The notes: generated by a model from the letters alone, not told the origin. A stretch of DNA of 64,000 nucleotides from Symbiodinium sp. CCMP2592 (GCA_905221615.1 CAJNDT010005869.1:1600318-1664317), one strand, 5' to 3'; counted from the first letter of the stretch, positions 1 through 11,050 are shown. Numbers and translations are program-made.

Positions 1-87
1 AAAAACAAGCACAGCAAAACTTATATAAGTTTATTGTACTATTTACTGTATGGGTCGACAGTTGACAGAATCCTAAATGAAAACATG

Positions 88-2970
88 TCACTTGGGATGC
101 TGCAACATATAGGATAGAAGTGACACTGAGCTTGTAGCACAACTACGGAGGCAAATGAAGCCATTCCAGAAGACTGCCTCTGTTTCGATGACTTCCCAAT
201 ACTGGGGCTCATACAAATGAATCCAGCAGGCCTTGACGCTGGAACCATCCGGGCACTCTGCCTTCAAAACAAAATATATCTCTCCTGTCGACTGGTCCTC
301 ATGCTGGACCACTGGCCACATGAGAGCAGCCCAGTTTTTTGCCCCAAGAGAGAGATAGCATGTCAAATCCAAGACATGGTTCAAGATCTTCAAAGGGGCT
401 GCAAGGCTGCTAAACTTCCCAGCACGCAAGGGAACATGCTGAGATGCCAGTCTTGCATCATTGTAGTGAATTAGCCATGACCACGCAGCTGATGCTCGTT
501 CGAGTGTCTCTTCTGACAGGGGGTTCCATGTCTTGTCGCCGACAATCTCGGTATACTGTGACGGCAGCTTGTGGACACATCCTCTGAAGCACAACTTTTG
601 GCGCTTCCTGTCCACATTCCAAAACTCCCTTTCAAAATATTCCCGTTTGACTTTTGCCGGATGCCTGATTGAACGGCTTTCAAAGACGTTTGAATTCTCG
701 ATCACAGTTTGAATCGTGGAGTATGTTTGCTTGCGGTTTTTGTTCAACAAAGAATCATTACGAATCTTGTTGTGCACATCTTCCACAATCTTGTTGTCTG
801 GCAGCGTCTGCACCAGAACACTCAGCAGGTGGGTTGCAGGGCATGCTGGTACCGATATTGTTACAGTCCTTTGAGCTGGCACTCTGCCCTCTTGCCCGTC
901 TAACAAAATTTCACCAACTCCGGCACCGTCATCTGCTTCTTCAGGCACAGAATCCTCCATCTCCCCGTCCTGCTCTGTGTCAACATCATCCACGACAATG
1001 TCTTCTGACCCCGGAGGCGCCACTTCATATCCCTGTGCCTCCAATGTGTCCAGAAAAAGTCTCGAAGGATGGCTGATTTCAACTTGCAGGTCTGTGAAGA
1101 GTTGCCGGGCATGAACACTTGGAGTGGACCGTGCCAATGTCGACTCCAACCTCAAGAGTGATGTGTGATGGCCCTTTGCCTTCAAAGCCGTGATCGTCCG
1201 AATTTCTGCATCAGGTGACAGCAATCCCGCATAGGCATCTGGTGGAAATGAAAAAAGACTGCAAGTCCAGACCCTGTTCATCAGCAAATGCAAGCTCAAC
1301 ATCATGATTTTTTCTGCGGGCTCGTGTAAATCAGTATCCAGATGCTCCTTCCACAACTCGGTCTTCTGCAGGTTGGAGACAATCTGCAACAAATGTTTGT
1401 CTGCTTTCCAGGCATCATTCACTGTCATCAACTCGGCATAACCTCGACCATCCTGCGGCGATTTAACTTTTTTTTACTTGTTTCCCATACCATGTCCACA
1501 ACGGTTCGGTCACTTTGTACAATATCTTGGAGTGATCGAAAAGGTCTTCTGTCATGAGATAGTATGCCAACTTGAAGCCCCCCATGCTGGCTTTCAACAA
1601 GCTGAGTTCTTTCCGTGGATCAGTGGCACGACCAGCCTGTGACAGCTTTTGCAAATCACCCATTGCATCTTCCTGCCTCTCACCATTGTCAGAGTCCGGC
1701 ACTCTGCCTTCGGACTCTGGCACTCTGCCTTCGAAGAGCTCCTTGCCCGATTGTGTATTCGCCGAGTTGGAATACAGGCTGAGTCTTTCCCTTTAGCAAG
1801 GGCTGAAAGATTGATCTTCACCGAAATGATCAGCCAGCAGCATTTTGAGGACATGAAACTCATGAAGTTGCTCACAACATAGCTGGTTCCAGCTGAACCA
1901 TCTGGAGGATTTCACCAAGCTGCCCTTCTTCATGAAGGATTCGACATTTGCAAGCATATGTTCAATCGCATGCTCGTCACCGGATAGCTGCCTGTCTAAG
2001 TCATAGGCAATCTTATCTCGAAAAGCGTCCCACAACAAGCTTCTGCTCGGTGATGTGCAGGAAACAAAACTCGCCAGCATTTCCTTCTTCTGCTGGTAGA
2101 AACCACCACTTCCAAAGTGTTTATAATTCAGGGCAAAGATGTAAGAGGAGTGAAGTTGTGCTTTCAGGAAGAGTCCTTTGAGGCATCTCGACATGCTGTT
2201 TTTGAAATCTCGAATGGCCCTGTGAATCTTGTCACATTTCACATGAATCATGTTTTCACGCATAGCATAGGCCATGCCAGCAATTCCGATGCTGCCCTGG
2301 TCAAGGCCCAAGACCAGCAGTGGAATGTTCAGCCACCACTTCTCTGACTCTGGCAAGACGGGGAGCACATTTGTGATCTCTCCATCCTCAGACATTGTCT
2401 TCAGAAAGGAGACATGAGGAAAAGCTGGTGTCACTCTGCCTTCTGGCACTCTGCCTTCTGGCACTCTGCCTTCAGCCGGATCCGGATTGTCCCTCAACCA
2501 CTGAAAACAGCGGTCAATGTCATTGTCTTCTTTTCCAACTTGGAAAACCACCCTGCTTTCATATCTTTTCACAGTCCTCTGCCCAAGAGAGGGGGCGATC
2601 TTGAAAGAGCCCAAATCCATTCGCCCTCTGTGCAAAATCCAGATTTGGTGACTGATCGCTTGAAGCTGCCTGAATGCAGCAATCCTTTCCAGCTTCTTTC
2701 GCTTTGATATGTGAAGAAGCAGGTCGTCGTCAAACCGGTCTTGTGGAGAAACTTGTCCCGTCTTCATCACTTGCATGGGTGCAAACACTGCAGCAGAAAT
2801 CTCATTCGCCCAAGCCACTGTCACAAGACAATCGCTGGTGCTGTGAGTAGACCCATCGGCGATGAAGTTGATTTGTCGACAGTGCTGCATAGCAGTGATA
2901 GCTCTCTCCTGGTACAACCGATTGATTCGAAGCTGCAACTCGTCACAGCTGGACTCAGGCACACCTGAGC
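88..2970 (-). CDS. Multi-copy dinoflagellate protein with transposase-like motifs, two frame breaks
   Basis: One reading frame of roughly 950 residues, broken twice. Residues run from about 2962 to 1796, meet an in-frame TAA at 1793-1795, continue in the same frame to 1466, then resume to the stop at 88 once one base of an 8-A run (T-run 1468-1475) is discounted. Visible motifs: ADGSTHS near the start, LGLDQGSIGIAG about residue 220, DKIHRAIRDFK soon after, WNQLCCEQLHEFHVLKM about residue 365, KLAYYLMTEDLF, and NKIVEDVHNKIR in the C-terminal half. I recognise the KIVEDVH/STIQ/HPAK block as a protein found in very many copies in Symbiodiniaceae, of unknown function. Spaced Asp and Glu/His-rich motifs suggest a DDE-type transposase, but that is inference. 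No ATG starts the frame near 2962; an AG before GTGTGCCTGAG may be a 3' splice site. EGRVP repeats are embedded in it. Confidence 0.6.
1468..1475 (-). other. 8-A run at a 1-nt frameshift
   Basis: Read as printed, the frame stops at 1463-1465 just after a run of eight A (minus strand). With seven A the frame passes straight into the downstream segment (VKKVKSPQDGRGYAELMTVND). It could be a real mutation, an assembly error, or slippage. Confidence 0.6.
1793..1795 (-). other. In-frame TAA within the large multi-copy protein
   Basis: The frame before (ending FSPC) and after (RERLSLYSNS, then ELFEGRVPESEGRVP) is the same, so this is a single nonsense codon and not a frame change. A short spliced intron across it cannot be excluded. 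Confidence 0.6.
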
Positions 2971-3070
2971 TGGCAAGTCAAAGAGCGATCGATTCGTTCG
3001 CTGCAATCGTTGAGATACAAAAGTACAACTTGGACTTCAACACTATGCGCAAGCAACACCATTCTTCGGC

Positions 3071-5660
3071 CTCCCATGGAAGAGCTTGGGTCACCGAGGC
3101 TACGTCATTTTCGGGAGGGGCCACCTGGCACGGTAGCGCATGTGTCCAGATGTCATAGCCAGATGCCCGCTGGCCGTTGGCCCCAACCCCCCCCTAGACT
3201 GCGGGACCCCAGTGCCCTTGCCCTCGCTCCACACCCGGCCAACAGTGTGTCGGTAGCTGCCAAAATTGGCGGGCATTCAGCTGCCGCTTGGTAGAGCAAC
3301 ATACACCAAACCCCATTCTGAACATGTTGGCACTCGTGACAAACACAACCGAACAGCAAGCCGAGCAAGGTTCTCTGCTCAATAAGACAACCATGTCCCA
3401 AGAACGGACGGCCTCCCTTCTTTGTTCGGAACCTGTAAGTCTGGCCCGGACAACACGATCCGAGGTCGCAGAAAATCCAGCTAGGTAAGGCAACCTTGAG
3501 GAGGTTCGACTGACACTCTAATTACTGTACTTCTGCTCGATATTTGGCCTCCCATGTTGCTGAGGTGGACACTCGGGTGCCGAGCTCGGACCCAGCCAGC
3601 ACGTTGGCATATGTGTGACTGGCTGTCATCACCATGTGTCCGCTCTGGTGGTTGGCCCCAAGTCCTCGATCGGTTCCTTCTTCCGCGGTCCGCCAGAGCG
3701 ACCCCATGCCCGGCCATCGGCATGCAAGCGCGGCTGGTGAATCAAAACTGGACACACCGCGACTTGTTGGTAAGGTTGGTGTGACAAAGAATTCACTATA
3801 ATCTTAAACAACTGGCTAACAAAACAACCTTCTACTATGAATGAGACGGAGGAACACACCAGCTCAACAACACAGCCATGTCCCAAGAACGGCCTCCCTT
3901 CTTTGTCCGGTATTGCTTCCGGTGACTTGCATGACTGCTTCGATGTCACCAGGGCACAGCCCCAGCCGGCGCATTAGCCCATGTGCCCGGCTGTCATCTA
4001 CCCCCTGCCCCTGGGATAGGTTGGCCTCAAGGCTGTGACACAGGCAAACCGAACGCCTCACACATGGCCAATGGTGTGGGGAGCAACCCTGGTGGGGCAG
4101 GGGTTTACTCCTTAGGTAAGGCAACACCGAAGAGGTTCGACTGGCACTCTGCCTCGGCACTCTGCCTCTGTCGTCGATCCAAGAGAACAGAAAGCATGTG
4201 CTCAGCAGAAAGAGATATAGCCTAATCATTGGTTAGCGGCCTCCCCCATTTGCTGAAATCCACCCCACTCGGCCAAGGTGGGTCGCCATGCTCACAGGGA
4301 AATTAAGATGCCAGCGCTGTGCCGGATCCCGTCGCAGCTGTTGCTCAGCAGGCCATTGGCACACCTGCGATGTAACAGATCCCGGAGACTTGGTTTGCTT
4401 CGGCGTAAACATCGCCCGCAACGCGCCGATAGAAACACACCAGGCACAGGCTAACATCACCACCGTGAGTAGCAGGCTCAAGGCACAGCTGGCGGCTGGG
4501 GTAGTGGTAACTTACAGCAGGATGCTATGCTGCCACTACAGTTACAGGCCATGCCAAACGATCAACGATAGACCTGATCCCAGGGCCACTTGCGCGCAAA
4601 AGTGAGCACAGGCAAGAACTGAAGAAGGCACTATCTCACCCTTCTCTTTACAACACAACTCAAGCGGCCTCCCTTTTAGGATCTCACCGGGGGGGGAAGG
4701 ACACACCCGCCCCCCATTTAAGCCACCCCAGCAGGCGCATTAGCGCATCGCCCTGCTGTCATACCCCTCGGGCTGTAGGGGAGTTGGCCCCAAGGGTGGC
4801 CGCCACGAGGCCACGCAGGCGTCAGTGGCCAAGCTTTCAGCTCCGGATGGATCGCTGCCCCCAACACGGCCAACAAGATTGAACCTGGCAGGTCTCTAGG
4901 GCCCCCTCGGCCAGCCCGCTGCTCAGGTTTAGGTCGGGCAAGCGAATCGACAAGGACGTTTATGATCAAAAGCAAGCACAGCAAACCACTAAACCCTACT
5001 AAAAACCCTTAGAAGTTTTACTGGCACTCTGCCTTTGGCACTCTGCCTTTCATAAATTTGATCACAACCTGACACTTAATGACTACTCACTCGATTCGCC
5101 CTTCCATGTTGCGCACTCGGTCGATCAACAGTTCAAGAGCCTCCCCTGCTGCCACCGAGTGGGTCATCATCTCGCACTGACTACTGCCTAGCCAGAGCGT
5201 GCAGAGACATAAATGGGGGGCTCCCAGCAGGCACGTTAGCCCATGTGTCCTGCTGTCATAGGGATCTGGTCAGCAGATCCCCGTTGGCCTCAAGAGCCCG
5301 AAAATCCCAAACAGCGGCCCGCCACACCCGGCTAACCGTGTGAACTACAAGCTGCCCTGCACTAGCGAACCCTCAGGGAAGTGACCCCGGCTAATGGTGT
5401 GCGACTATAAGTTGCCCTGCACTACGTTCTTCCCTCAGAGCCCTGTGCTAGACACAGCGAGTCCTGGGTAGCGGCCACACACATGCCTCCACATGCCGGC
5501 AAGCGAATCGACAAGGATTTTCTGATCAACAGCAAGCGCAGCAAACCACTAAACCCTGACCCCTTAGAAGTTTTACTGGCACTCTGCCTTTCATAAATAT
5601 TAAATGCACAACCTGACTTAAGCATCCCTTTCTGTAACGGCCTCCCCGGCGTCTTTGCAA
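3071..5660. repeat. Array of two-hairpin structured repeats
   Basis: No protein gene is seen here. Units start with a GGCCTCCC block (about 3071, 3544, 3890, 4226, 4668, 5638), roughly 340-480 bp apart where consecutive. Five contain a first hairpin with loop TTAGCCCAT or a variant: 3124-3149, 3593-3625, 3963-3993, 4729-4758 and 5225-5255. The arms differ between copies but still pair (CAGCAGG/CCTGCTG, CAGCCGG/CCGGCTG, CAGCCAG/CTGGCTG). A second long-range stem GTTGGCC/GGCCAAC closes 3176-3243, 4783-4874 and, with G-U pairs, 5283-5336 and the copy near 4020-4075. Some units end with GGTAAGGCAAC, then GAGGTTCGACTGGC, then the GGCACTCTGCC motif. The paired changes argue for a transcribed structured RNA or a SINE-like repeat. 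Confidence 0.65.
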
Positions 5661-6084
5661 AGACGCACGTGCTCTGACAGTCATGCGGACCGGAGACTTA
5701 GGCCACCCCCATTCGGCCGAGATATGGGGTCACCCCGCTCTTCCATGGGGATATCAGGCGAAGGCTCTCAACGACCACTAGCAGCTGCAAGCATTTGCCC
5801 GCGCTATGCTTATGTCGCCCTCTGCTCGCAAAGAAGCAGGACGTCGTGGTCGTCGTGGTGCCATCCCAGAGTTCGCAGCGGATACTTCTGCCCCCGACAT
5901 TGTGTACCTTCTGCTGGACTTGGCCAACATCTTGGCGCAAGAGCCGAACGTCGGGTCGGCCATGGCAAGAGCGGTAGTCGAATTTAGTTCGACTGTGGCG
6001 CGGGTACGTGGCATCAAATGAATGTGTGACAAAGAATTCACTAATCTTAAACAACTGGTTAAAAAAACAACATTCTACTCCATA

Positions 6085-7138
6085 TCAAATCACCAAGGAA
6101 CCATGCAGGTCGCTGCGTTCGTCCTGGTTCTTGAGAATGAGGGCTTGTCGCAAAGAGGTCCCACTTTTTGCAGCGCCCTCTAGCAACTTCCAGATGCTTT
6201 TGATGTCCACAGTCTTTTTCAATGGAACACGCTTGCCCAGAAGTTCCCTGCGAGACGTCACAGGCACACCAGCATCATGTACACTCAAGTAGTGCCCAAT
6301 GACATACACCTGGAGGCCGGCTGACAATGTCTCGGACAGACACTCATGTATGTGCATGAAGGCATTCAAGACTGTCTTGGCAAATCCATGAGCCTGCCCC
6401 GACGGTTGAAGCGCTCTGTGTTTTTTTTGCCATGGTTGCAAAGGCGATGATGTCGTAGATGCTAGTTTCAACCTCCTCCCAATCTCGTGGCACTCTGCCT
6501 TCAGATTCATCTCGGAGAGATGAAGACAGCGTCCTTGCATTGAACATAGATTCCAAAAGCTGACGCAAAGATCGGGACGTGTTGCCTGCCAGCGACTTCA
6601 TCATCCAAGCGGCAAAGCCTGACACCAACCCAGCTGATTGAAGAAACCATGACACTCTGCCTCCATCCAACTGCATGACCAGAGGCTCATCACTGATAGT
6701 TTCACACACACGTACCATAGCATCCTTCAGTTTGCTCTTGTACCATTCCCTGTGGGCGTCTGTCCTTGTGTCGAAGGATGCTTGCCACATGAATCGGGCC
6801 AAGGCTGTGGAAGATGCCACATCCTCCTGCACAGCATCAGGGTTTGGCACTCTGCCTTTTTGACTTTGCACATGTGACCCCCAGTTCGCAGCCAAGGGGG
6901 TCTTCCTGAGAAGATCACTGAAGAAGTTGTACCATTTGTGGTACTGTCGACGTTCTGAGCCGTTCCTGTTGCTCTCATCGAAAAACAAGTCCAGACGCCA
7001 CAACAGTTCGCCCTGTGAGAGCCAAGCTGCTCTCGCTGGCAGTTTTGCATCATTTTCCAAGTTAAGCAATTGCCCATCACGGAGCAATAGCATGACCCAC
7101 AGTTTCAGAAGCATCACCGAAATCCTCCAAAGCAACAC
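6085..7138 (-). CDS. Unknown protein with a 1-nt frameshift at an 8-A run
   Basis: The first segment (7138 to about 6430) contains WLSQGELLWRLDLFFDE, KWYNFFSDLLRKTPLAANW, WYKSKLKDAMVRVCETISD and VSWFLQSAGLVSGFAAWMMK. It then runs out of frame at an 8-A run (T-run 6421-6428). Using seven A, the frame continues as KKHRALQPSGQAHGFAKTVL, then HIHECLSETLSAGLQVYVIGHYL, to the stop at 6085. Joined length is about 350 residues. QKGRVP and SEGRVPRDW show two in-frame copies of the dispersed repeat. I do not recognise the family, and no catalytic motif is obvious. There is no clear ATG at the upstream end; ATGCTTCTGAAACTGTGG at about 7115 is the first candidate, otherwise an exon begins here. Confidence 0.5.
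6421..6428 (-). other. 8-A run at a 1-nt frameshift
   Basis: Minus-strand ATGGCAAAAAAAACACAGAG. Eight A puts the downstream 110-residue segment out of frame; seven would put it in frame. Same size and sense of shift as at 1468-1475. Confidence 0.6.
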
Positions 7139-7694
7139 TGTACTTGAATCTTACTAAATACTGACACACACCTTCACTTGTGTAACAAGCCCCAGTTCAC
7201 AACACATTGAATTCTTAAGAAATCAACCCAAAGACTCACGATGACATGTCAGCAGCCACATCATGTCACTCGAACTTGAGACAGGAAACTATCGCAGATG
7301 GCACTGAACTGACAACCACATGGAATGATTAACACATGCCACCGATGCCTGCAACTGGAGGTCGAGACACCAGCCAGGTCATTGCCACCTGCACGACAGC
7401 AGCATACGAACTGAGACAATACCGACAAACACATCTAATCACGGAGTGACTGAAGCTCTCTACATTTTCATTGCACAGCTGCACCAGCTCGGATCACTCA
7501 GATCCTTCCACGAGGCGGCGAGGATTTTCCTCGGCACCTCGTGGAGGGAACGGACGGGGTCCAGGTCTCAACCCAGTCCCAACATTGGAAAGCAGAATAC
7601 CAACAAGACAGAATGTCGAAAGATGAAGCAAGCTCATTTAACTCTAGAGAATTATGGCACTCTGCCTTATTGGCACTCTGCCTTCAGCTACAAT
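7139..7694. other. Spacer between genes
   Basis: No gene is supported. It holds two copies of the GGCACTCTGCC motif at about 7657 and 7673. The rest shows no repeat or promoter that I can name. Confidence 0.5.
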
Positions 7695-8768
7695 TCATGT
7701 TGGGACATCCCTCATCATATTAAAGGCCACAGCCTTGCCGAACTCCGGGGTGTACTCCTCTGACACCTGAAGATCTTCAGGACGACCGGTGAACTTCTCA
7801 CCATCTCGATCAACGCAACCAGCACTTCCTCTGACATGGGAAGGATAGCTGCGCCACATACCATTGATGTGCTGACAGTTGCTCCACAGTTGAAGCGGTT
7901 TCAGGATGGGCTGGCCGAAGGCACCACCATAGGTTTTGACCTTCATAGCCTGGATCATTCCCATGACACGATCGACGAGTGGAATGTCGAACAGCATGCT
8001 GGAGCAAGGCTGCTCGATAACAAACCGGTTGTCATTCAAAGCCGCGAGCAAAGTCAACAGCAGCGTCACATACATGAAACGATTGCCTTCTTGGCATGCC
8101 AGCGATCGCTCAGGTTCTCCCATCCAGTCATTGGCAATGGACCTTCCAGTACTGTATTTACAGAGTTGGACGAAGGAAGATCATGGAGTTCCAAACCACA
8201 CCAGGCCGTGTTTGTGTGTTTGACACACAGCATTGACAGCCAGGCGAAGTCCTCTCACAGAAAGAATATCATGATCTGTGCCGTACCTGATGTCCAAGGC
8301 TAGCCCCTGCCAGCCAGCACGGAGCATCTCCCGACTGAGGTTTCCCTGCCCTGCAAAGATCTCCAGGAAGTGGAACCTGGCACTCTGCCTTATGTTCCGC
8401 TTCCAATGACAAAAGTTGATGAGGAATCTCATCTGTTTCTTCCATGGCCACGAAGTCATGATGGGAAAAGTTTCTGATAACATTTGTTGCCAGATTGATA
8501 TCATCCAGGAAAACCCACTGGCTTCACGAATCACATCATAGTTGCACTCAGGCAGAACTTCATAAGGACCTTCATTATGGAACTCCAGAAGCGACGGGTC
8601 AACTTCGCAAAGGCGCAGAACATCCTGTCCTCTCGAAATGGCCAAGAATCTCTTCTCCACTGCGATGTTTGCATCAAACTGCCGCCGAATGTCTGCTAAC
8701 AGTCTTCTTCTTGTTTCAGTCGGGTCATCTGCTGCTGCAGACATGGCACTCGACATTGCATTGTCCAT
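7695..8768 (-). CDS. DNA C5-methyltransferase-like protein with TGA at the catalytic Cys position
   Basis: A single frame of about 357 codons begins at ATG 8766-8768 and is broken only by TGA at 8181-8183. Before the TGA: FLEIFAGQGNLSREML (methyltransferase motif I, SAM loop), ALDIRYGTDHDIL, and GLVWFGTP. After it: SSFVQLCKYSTGRS, then FVIEQPCSSML (an ENP/EQP-like motif IV-VI region), TYGGAFGQPILKPLQLW and YTPEFGKAVAF. In the abundant dinoflagellate relatives I recall, the TGA position is Cys of a PPCSS/PCSS motif, the nucleophile in C5 methylases. RQSA just before motif I is an in-frame dispersed repeat. A repeat variant ends directly at the start codon (AGTGCCATGG). Either a recently broken gene or UGA recoding. 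Relatives in dinoflagellates are often tied to mobile elements; that link is inference here. Confidence 0.65.
8181..8183 (-). other. In-frame TGA replacing the expected PCSS cysteine
   Basis: Codons read GGA ACT CCA TGA TCT TCC TTC GTC. The frame is open for 195 codons before and about 160 after. TGA is one base from both Cys codons. Confidence 0.7.
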
Positions 8769-9153
8769 GGCACTCTGTCTTACCCAGGAAAGTGTAACAC
8801 CTTAACCTCAAGAGTGTTCGAATTAACAACATAATTGTGAACCAGCGCATGCAGCAGTTGACACACTTGTGAGTCGATTGATCCATCACAACGCAAGGAT
8901 GAGACAGACATGATGCAATCACTCGTTGAAATTCACATGTGGCATAGTTGTTGCAGACCATGACTTCATGCTCAAGCAATCAAATACAGCACTGGCAGAC
9001 CCTCACTCGATTCTCGTTTTTCTGGTACCGCACACAGCAGTCCATCCATATCACTCGACGATTGCGAGACCACCGAGGTGGCAGCCACTTGTCAGGCAGA
9101 TTCTGCACTGGCACTCTGCCTTCTATGCAGTCTTTGCTGGTGAGCTAAAATAA
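8769..9153. other. Spacer with two repeat motifs
   Basis: No gene seen. A GGCACTCTGTCTT variant abuts the methyltransferase-like start at about 8769, and a normal copy lies at about 9111. Confidence 0.5.
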
Positions 9154-10034
9154 TCAGTCTTCCATCTGACAAACAGCATTAGTGGAAGAAGCCTCAGAGT
9201 CGGACTCCTCACCTTCCTCCATCACATCTGAGGGGGCTCCATCATCCGCTGAGCCGCGCTGACTCCAGCCCGGGTCTTCTTCTGAGATGTGCCCATAATC
9301 AATACCCAAACGACCCCGCCCTCCAAGCTCACCAAGACGAACATCTAGAACACCTTCCTCAATCACATCTGAGTCTGAGGCGTGAATCTCACCTGCGGCA
9401 CGAGCTGGCCCAGTCAACCAGGCATCCGGGCGAGATTCCAAACGAAAAAAAATTTGATCACGAACTCCACTTTCGAACTCATCTGGCACTCTGCCTTCCG
9501 GCACTCTGCCTTCTGGCACTCTGCCTTCAGTAGCTCCACTGTTGGCATTATTGTTAGGGCAGGATAGCCATTTTCAGGCATCGGCCTTGGCGGCACTATT
9601 GGTGGCGGCGGGTTGTCTGGAGCATTGAAACACATGGCACAAATTCGCCGTCCCAACTGCCGACGTTGCATCTCTTCAGGGGTCAAGTTCTCAAGGGTGA
9701 CCAGAACAATGCGGCCCTCCCTAACAGTAACCACATCCGGCTCGAAGTTGATCATGATCGGGGTCTCCATAATGTCCAACGCTTCTGCCACAGCTTGGGC
9801 AATCTCAAACTCATGTCGCGCAGGGGCGGGAGGTCTTGGGAAAGGTGGCTGATTCACAGGTGTTGGCGGCGGCGGACCCCTGGGTGGCCCTGGCACTCTG
9901 CCTTCCGCCCCACCGCCTTCTTCACCAATGCCATTCACACCGGTTGGCGGCACTCTACGAGGCCGTCGCTTCGGAGTCCTCACCCGGCCGATCCTCCCCG
10001 CTGCTGCCGGTTTGGCCTTCGGTTTCGGTGCCAT
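9154..10034 (-). CDS. Proline-rich protein with basic N-terminus and CxxC, probably spliced
   Basis: The start is ATG 10,032-10,034 in the context CACCATGGC, giving MAPKPKAKPAAAGRIG, then RTPKRRPRR, a GPPRGPPPPTP proline stretch, and a folded-looking part (EFEIAQAVAEALDIMETPI, VVTVREGRIVLVTLENLTPE) ending in RRICAMCFNAPDN with one CxxC pair. About 9550 the frame must change to reach the C-terminal segment EGRVPEGRVPDEFESG to NAVCQMED (stop at 9154), which is acidic and Ser-rich. An intron or a frameshift lies between; I cannot place its ends. Three tandem 15-bp copies of the dispersed repeat (9485-9527) sit at this junction. Family unknown; the N-terminal AT-hook-like basic run could bind nucleic acid. 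Confidence 0.5.
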
Positions 10035-10550
10035 GGTGCTTAACTTTAAATATCTTTGATCCAACAAGCTGCAAGCAACTATATGTGTTGGATAGTACGA
10101 ACAGGTACTAGAAGTTGATTGTCATGTCCGTTTCAATACCACATGCAATAGGTTCCACTGGACGACACAAGCATTTATGCACATGATCATTAGATTAACA
10201 CATATTTGAAGACAGAGTGCTATTAATAGATGATGTAGTTTAATGTTCGAAAGCAGTATGCCCAATAATAAGTGTATGCATATAATCCATACATATATCT
10301 ATATGTATGTATGTATGTTATACATATACCTAGGTCTATGTGTAAACTTACCACACACAGTAACGGTTTAGGGTTTAAAAGAGCTTCAGGGTTTTAGGTT
10401 TTAAGGAGGTCCATGGTTTAAAGGTACTTCAAGGCAGAGTGCCACCTAGTTTATGCTTAATCATAAGATGTGTTACTACTCGTAGGGATTTGGTTGGGTT
10501 AGCTGGACTGTGCCGATTCAATGGGATTCGATATTGTATAACTAGCTCCC
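10035..10550. other. Spacer with TATG microsatellite and the one reversed repeat copy
   Basis: No gene. ATGTATGTATGTATG-type repeats lie at about 10,280-10,330. AAGGCAGAGTGCC at about 10,433 is the only copy of the dispersed motif in the opposite orientation. Confidence 0.55.
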
Positions 10551-10554
10551 AAGA

Positions 10555-11050
10555 TTCAATAAGCTCCAACAAGACTTTTGGGAGGGGATGCTACATGTGT
10601 GCAATTGTCTGGTACAGGGTCGGTGTGCCTTCAAAACGTGATGGCCCGAACACTAAGATTCAATAAGATTTTTTCGGGTAGTCCACAATCCTGCAAATGT
10701 CTTCTAAGATTCAATAAGATTTTTTGGGCGAGCTGGAGGCTGTGTCCCTTGTAAAACAATAAGATTCAATAAGATTCAATAAGATTCAATAAGATTCAAT
10801 AAGATTTTTTCGGGGTAGGATTGTACAAATGTCTTCTAAGATTCAATAAGATTCAATAAGATTTTTTGGGGCGATCTGGAGTCGTGTCCCTTTTAAAAAT
10901 GATGGACCAAGAAGATTCAATAAGATTCAATAAGATTCAATAAGATTCAATAAGATTTTTCCGGGGCATGCCACAAGTGTCACAAATGTCTTCTAAGATT
11001 TTGCAGGGCCTGTGGGGCGGTATGGGGATGGTGTCCCTTCAAAGGCCATA
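10555..11050. repeat. AAGATTCAAT decamer array with higher-order unit
   Basis: Runs of AAGATTCAAT (up to about five in a row, at 10,760-10,805 and 10,910-10,955) alternate with GATTTTTT-CGGG, ACAAATGTCTTCT and a GTGTCCCTT-containing block. The pattern repeats roughly three times with a period near 180-200 bp. Confidence 0.75.

Noticed and set aside
5283-5297. GTTGGCCTCAAG resembling the end of the dinoflagellate spliced leader (TTTTGGCTCAAG)
   Set aside because: Only the TTGGC-TCAAG part agrees, the rest of the leader is absent, and the bases are explained by the conserved GTTGGCC stem of the structured repeat. CTTGAGCCAAA at about 45,755 matches 11 bases of the leader's complement but stops there.
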